Below are positions 61,397-64,000 of a stretch of DNA of 64,000 nucleotides, piece by piece (position 1 is the first letter of the stretch; each line of letters begins with the position of its first letter). The translations under genes were made by a program, and so were the position numbers. The notes below the pieces were generated by a model, which worked only from the letters and a program-made list of their open reading frames with translations, did no database searches and was not told where the DNA came from. Origin of the DNA: JBBRMW01 sp965246845 (GTDB lineage: Bacteria; Chloroflexota; Anaerolineae; Aggregatilineales; UBA2796); the NCBI GenBank assembly GCA_965246845.1, contig CBDFFR010000012.1:1922001-1986000 (forward strand). Direction: 5' to 3'.

Positions 61397-62206
61397 ATGA
61401 ATACACCGTCCTTCACCCCGGCCAATGTGGAGCGCTTTTCCGGCTTCGCGGAGACGTATGATCGTTACCGTCCGTCGCCGCCCGAAGCGCTCCCGGCGCT
61501 ACTCTGCCAGTATGCAGGTATTGCGCAGGCTGCGCTCGTGGTGGACCTCGGCAGCGGGACGGGGCTTTCGACGCGCGTGTGGGCAGATCATGCCGAACGG
61601 GTAATCGGCATCGAACCTAACCCCGACATGCGCGCTCAGGCTGTCCGCGAGACGACCGCGCCGACAATCGAGTATCGCGAAGGTTACAGCGCAGCGACCG
61701 GGCTTCCCGACGCGAGCGCGGATATCGTAACGGTAGCGCAGGCGCTGCACTGGATGGAGCCGACCAGCACCTTTGCGGAAGTTGCGCGCATCCTGCGACC
61801 CGGTGGAGTCTTTGCGGCGGTAGATAATGATTGGCCGCCGTTTATATCCCCGGCAATCGACCACCAATTCTACGAGTCGCGCCGCCGCGAACGTACTCTC
61901 GTCGAGGCTGGCGATTATGAGCGCGATATTCGCTCTTGGGCGAAACCCGGCCATCTTGACCGCATGGAGAAGAGCGGCCAATTCCGAATTGTCCGCGAAT
62001 TCTTCCTGCACAAGCAGGACAGCGGAGACGCCGCGCGCATGATTGGGCTGGTCCTCAGTCAGGGCGGCACGCAAACCCTGCTCAAGGCCGGGTTGAGCGA
62101 AGGTGACATCGGCATGACGGCATACCGCGCGGCGCTTGATACATTCTTTGGCGGCGTGGCGCGTACATGGTGGTGGACCTTCCGCGTGCGGATCGGGGTG
62201 CGCTGA
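61397..62206 (+). CDS. Class I SAM-dependent methyltransferase
   Basis: This 269-residue methyltransferase has SAM motif I VVDLGSGTGLSTRVWAD and IGIEPNPDMRAQA, and the methyltransf_11 middle motif DIVTVAQALHWM. The F-x-G-x-AETYDRYRPSPPEAL opening is typical of the UbiE/trans-aconitate-like group of small-molecule methyltransferases. The C-terminal half is more variable. Substrate unknown. Confidence 0.87.
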   Translation: MNTPSFTPANVERFSGFAETYDRYRPSPPEALPALLCQYAGIAQAALVVDLGSGTGLSTRVWADHAERVIGIEPNPDMRAQAVRETTAPTIEYREGYSAATGLPDASADIVTVAQALHWMEPTSTFAEVARILRPGGVFAAVDNDWPPFISPAIDHQFYESRRRERTLVEAGDYERDIRSWAKPGHLDRMEKSGQFRIVREFFLHKQDSGDAARMIGLVLSQGGTQTLLKAGLSEGDIGMTAYRAALDTFFGGVARTWWWTFRVRIGVR

Positions 62207-62207
62207 G

Positions 62208-64000
62208 TTGCGGGATGCCGTGCGCGGGGCGCTGCTCTTCGTCCTGCTTGCCGCCGTGTACTTCTTTTTTTTCAGTGGCGTGGCGGTCAGCAACGATGAG
62301 GTCCAATTGTGGGATGGCGTTCACAGCTTTGTGCAGCAGGGCAATCTGTGGTTGAACTATAGCGGCGCACTTCGATTGCCGGGCAACTATCCGAATAACG
62401 TACCCGTCCCGACGCTCGACTCGGAGCCGGGGCAGGTCCTCGCGGCAGCGCCGTTTTTCGTCGCAGCGCTGTGGCTGCCGGGGCTTGGCCTCGTACAAAC
62501 CGTGTGGCTGCTGAATATTGTGTTGACTGCGCTCGCCGGGACGCTCATCTACCATTACGCGCGATTGCTCGGTTACGAAGTACGCACGGGGATTGGCGGG
62601 GCGCTGCTCTTCGGCCTCGCGACGATTGCGTTTCCCTATAGCAAGACATTTTTTCGCGAACCACTGCTGGGCGTCCTGTTGCTCATTTGCACTCACTGCC
62701 TAGAACGCTGGCGGCGTGGTGAACGGCGCTGGCTGTTGCCTGCCGTTCTTGCATTGCTCGGGGCATTCCTGACCAAAGACGCGGCGATCCTGATCCTCCC
62801 GGTGCTGCTCGTGACTGTGCTTCCCCCGATCCGCAAGGTAGATCGGCGTTCGCTGCTCACGGCGGTTGGGCTGGTCGCGCTGGCGCTCGTCGTCACGGTG
62901 ATCCTGTCCCGTGTGGTCGGCGGGCGCTTCGACATCGCGGCGCGTGTGGGTCGTCTGCTCGAAAATTCCGCCGCAATCCCGGAAGCGCTCGTCGGCTTTC
63001 TGATCAGCCCTGGACGGAGCATCTTCGCGTTTTCGCCCGTGCTGCTGCTGGGCATTCCCGGTGGCATCCTTCTGCTGCGGCGCGGCGAGGTGCGGCTGCT
63101 CCTGATAGCAGTTACCGCGCTGGTCAGTTTCGTAGTCGGGTATTCGCTGCTGCAAAACGTGAACTGGTACGGTGGCACGGGTTGGGGTCCGCGCTACATG
63201 GTCCCATTGACGCCTTACCTCGCGTTGCTGACGCTGCCCGCCTTGCAGGGTCTAACCCGCGCGCGGCTCCCCGCGAAAATCGGCGCGGGCGCAATAGTCG
63301 CGGGGAGTGCGGCGCTGCAAACGCTCGCGATGATCGTCCCGCTTGGCGATTATTATCGCTTTCTGGAGGATGAGAGCGCACGGCTTGGGCGCACGCTCGT
63401 TGGCTGGATCGCCGGGACGTGGGACCTTGCCTACATCCCGCAAACGGTGTTGCCGCGCCTGCTTGGAAAAGTATCGTTCGACCTCGCGTGGGATGTCAAC
63501 TGTGCGGCGTGGGTTGGCGTGGCGTGCCTCGTCCTCGTGCTGTGTGCGGCGCTGGCATTGCGCAGACCGTCGCGATTAAATGGGGTGGCGCTGCTCGTTG
63601 GACTATTACTCGTGTGCTTCGCCGGGCTGCGTGCGGCGTCCAGCGATCCGCGCTACGGCGGCAACGACCCCGCTGCGTCCCACGCTCTGCAAGCCATTGA
63701 GCAGGCGACCCGACCGGGCGACACAGCGGTTCTGCTTGGCAGCAATGCGTATCGCGCCTATTTTATGAACAACTATCGCGGACGTGCGCCGATCTTTCAA
63801 ATGCACGACCCGCCCGGTGAAGTCGATGTCCCCGGTCGTCCGCTGCGCATGACGATCTCGCCGCTGCAACTCGACCCGGCTAACCTCGATGCGCGTGTGG
63901 ACCCGGCCACCACGACGATGCTCCCGCGCATCGCGGCGCTTGCGAGCCGCTGGCTCTACATCACGGAATTTCGATATGAAGACCGGACGCGGACCCGCGC
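62208..64000 (+). CDS. Large membrane glycosyltransferase-like protein (cut by window end)
   Basis: An open frame runs from TTG 62208 to the last base with no stop, giving at least 597 residues. It has about eight to ten TM helices. It opens with a TM then the luminal-type acidic segment SNDEVQLWDGVHSF. Later motifs DSEPGQ, FPYSKTFFREPL, WYGGTGWGPRYMVPLTPYL are typical of GT39/ArnT-like or related lipid-linked-sugar transferases. The start may instead be GTG 62220. The 3' end is outside the window, so length and C-terminal domain are unknown. Confidence 0.83.
   Translation, partial: MRDAVRGALLFVLLAAVYFFFFSGVAVSNDEVQLWDGVHSFVQQGNLWLNYSGALRLPGNYPNNVPVPTLDSEPGQVLAAAPFFVAALWLPGLGLVQTVWLLNIVLTALAGTLIYHYARLLGYEVRTGIGGALLFGLATIAFPYSKTFFREPLLGVLLLICTHCLERWRRGERRWLLPAVLALLGAFLTKDAAILILPVLLVTVLPPIRKVDRRSLLTAVGLVALALVVTVILSRVVGGRFDIAARVGRLLENSAAIPEALVGFLISPGRSIFAFSPVLLLGIPGGILLLRRGEVRLLLIAVTALVSFVVGYSLLQNVNWYGGTGWGPRYMVPLTPYLALLTLPALQGLTRARLPAKIGAGAIVAGSAALQTLAMIVPLGDYYRFLEDESARLGRTLVGWIAGTWDLAYIPQTVLPRLLGKVSFDLAWDVNCAAWVGVACLVLVLCAALALRRPSRLNGVALLVGLLLVCFAGLRAASSDPRYGGNDPAASHALQAIEQATRPGDTAVLLGSNAYRAYFMNNYRGRAPIFQMHDPPGEVDVPGRPLRMTISPLQLDPANLDARVDPATTTMLPRIAALASRWLYITEFRYEDRTRTR

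Noticed and set aside
62082..63178. Overlapping minus-strand frames at 62082-62696 and 62693-63178
   Set aside because: They are antisense to the long membrane glycosyltransferase frame on the plus strand, which has clear TM and motif structure.
1..64000. CRISPR arrays, tRNA or rRNA genes, restriction-modification or toxin-antitoxin systems
   Set aside because: None could be supported. Repeats present are palindromic singletons or pairs, not regular arrays, and no cloverleaf or conserved rRNA segment was seen by eye.

Overview
The window reads as chromosomal DNA of a bacterium. Gene content fits the Chloroflexota, probably an Anaerolineae-like lineage. This is inferred from remembered gene neighbourhoods and protein style, not from a search. 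The supporting points are high-GC coding sequence, a secretin-less Tad pilus locus, a DUF3048 protein, Thr/Pro-rich linkers in exported proteins, 2-oxoacid:ferredoxin oxidoreductase, and an rpmH-rnpA-yidD-yidC-jag cluster. No rRNA, tRNA, CRISPR array or prophage was seen. One insertion sequence, several broken genes and a dispersed palindromic repeat are present.

Layout: 1-6.5 kb holds a metallo-hydrolase, a membrane-anchored EEP-family phosphodiesterase, and a peptide ABC importer operon with a binding protein, one OppB and two OppC but no ATPases. 6.7-9.2 kb is a TetR-ABC-2 exporter operon. 9.2-12.1 kb holds an AraC regulator divergent from an exported alpha/beta hydrolase, then an agmatinase. 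12.1-14.3 kb is decaying DNA with a broken NmrA-family gene divergent from an HxlR regulator. 14.4-18.1 kb is a GntR-KorA-KorB operon. 18.2-21.2 kb is a two-component system whose kinase is split by an IS982-family element. 21.3-28.3 kb holds a redoxin, a secreted orphan, rplI with a RodZ-like gene, a GH13 enzyme, two tandem GAF proteins and Hsp20. 28.4-32.5 kb holds an OmpR-type regulator, a small kinase, an orphan permease, an SDR and a receiver-only protein.

32.5-42.7 kb is a signalling and pilus block: a frameshifted TPR gene, a NarL-type regulator, a degenerate DegS-like kinase, cpaB, a receiver-CpaE fusion, cpaF, tadB and tadC, then comF and hpf. 42.7-48.2 kb, on the minus strand, is rpmH-rnpA-yidD, a beta-propeller lipoprotein, yidC, jag, a PfkB kinase and a GT2 glycosyltransferase. 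carB is divergent from it. 51.7-56 kb holds PaiB, an F420-reductase-like protein, a GAF protein, MscL, a serine-palmitoyltransferase-like enzyme and TatA. 56.2-59.5 kb is a translation block: TusA-like, Sua5/TsaC, PrfA and PrmC. The window ends with a small membrane protein, a DUF3048 protein, a methyltransferase and a large membrane glycosyltransferase cut by the window edge.

The best leads are the signal-transduction/Tad-pilus block, where a fully equipped receiver is fused to the pilus ATPase CpaE and sits beside a kinase lacking its ATP-binding Asn; the exactly reversible IS982 insertion; and the SPT-like enzyme. I found nothing that is clearly a new defence or mobile system.
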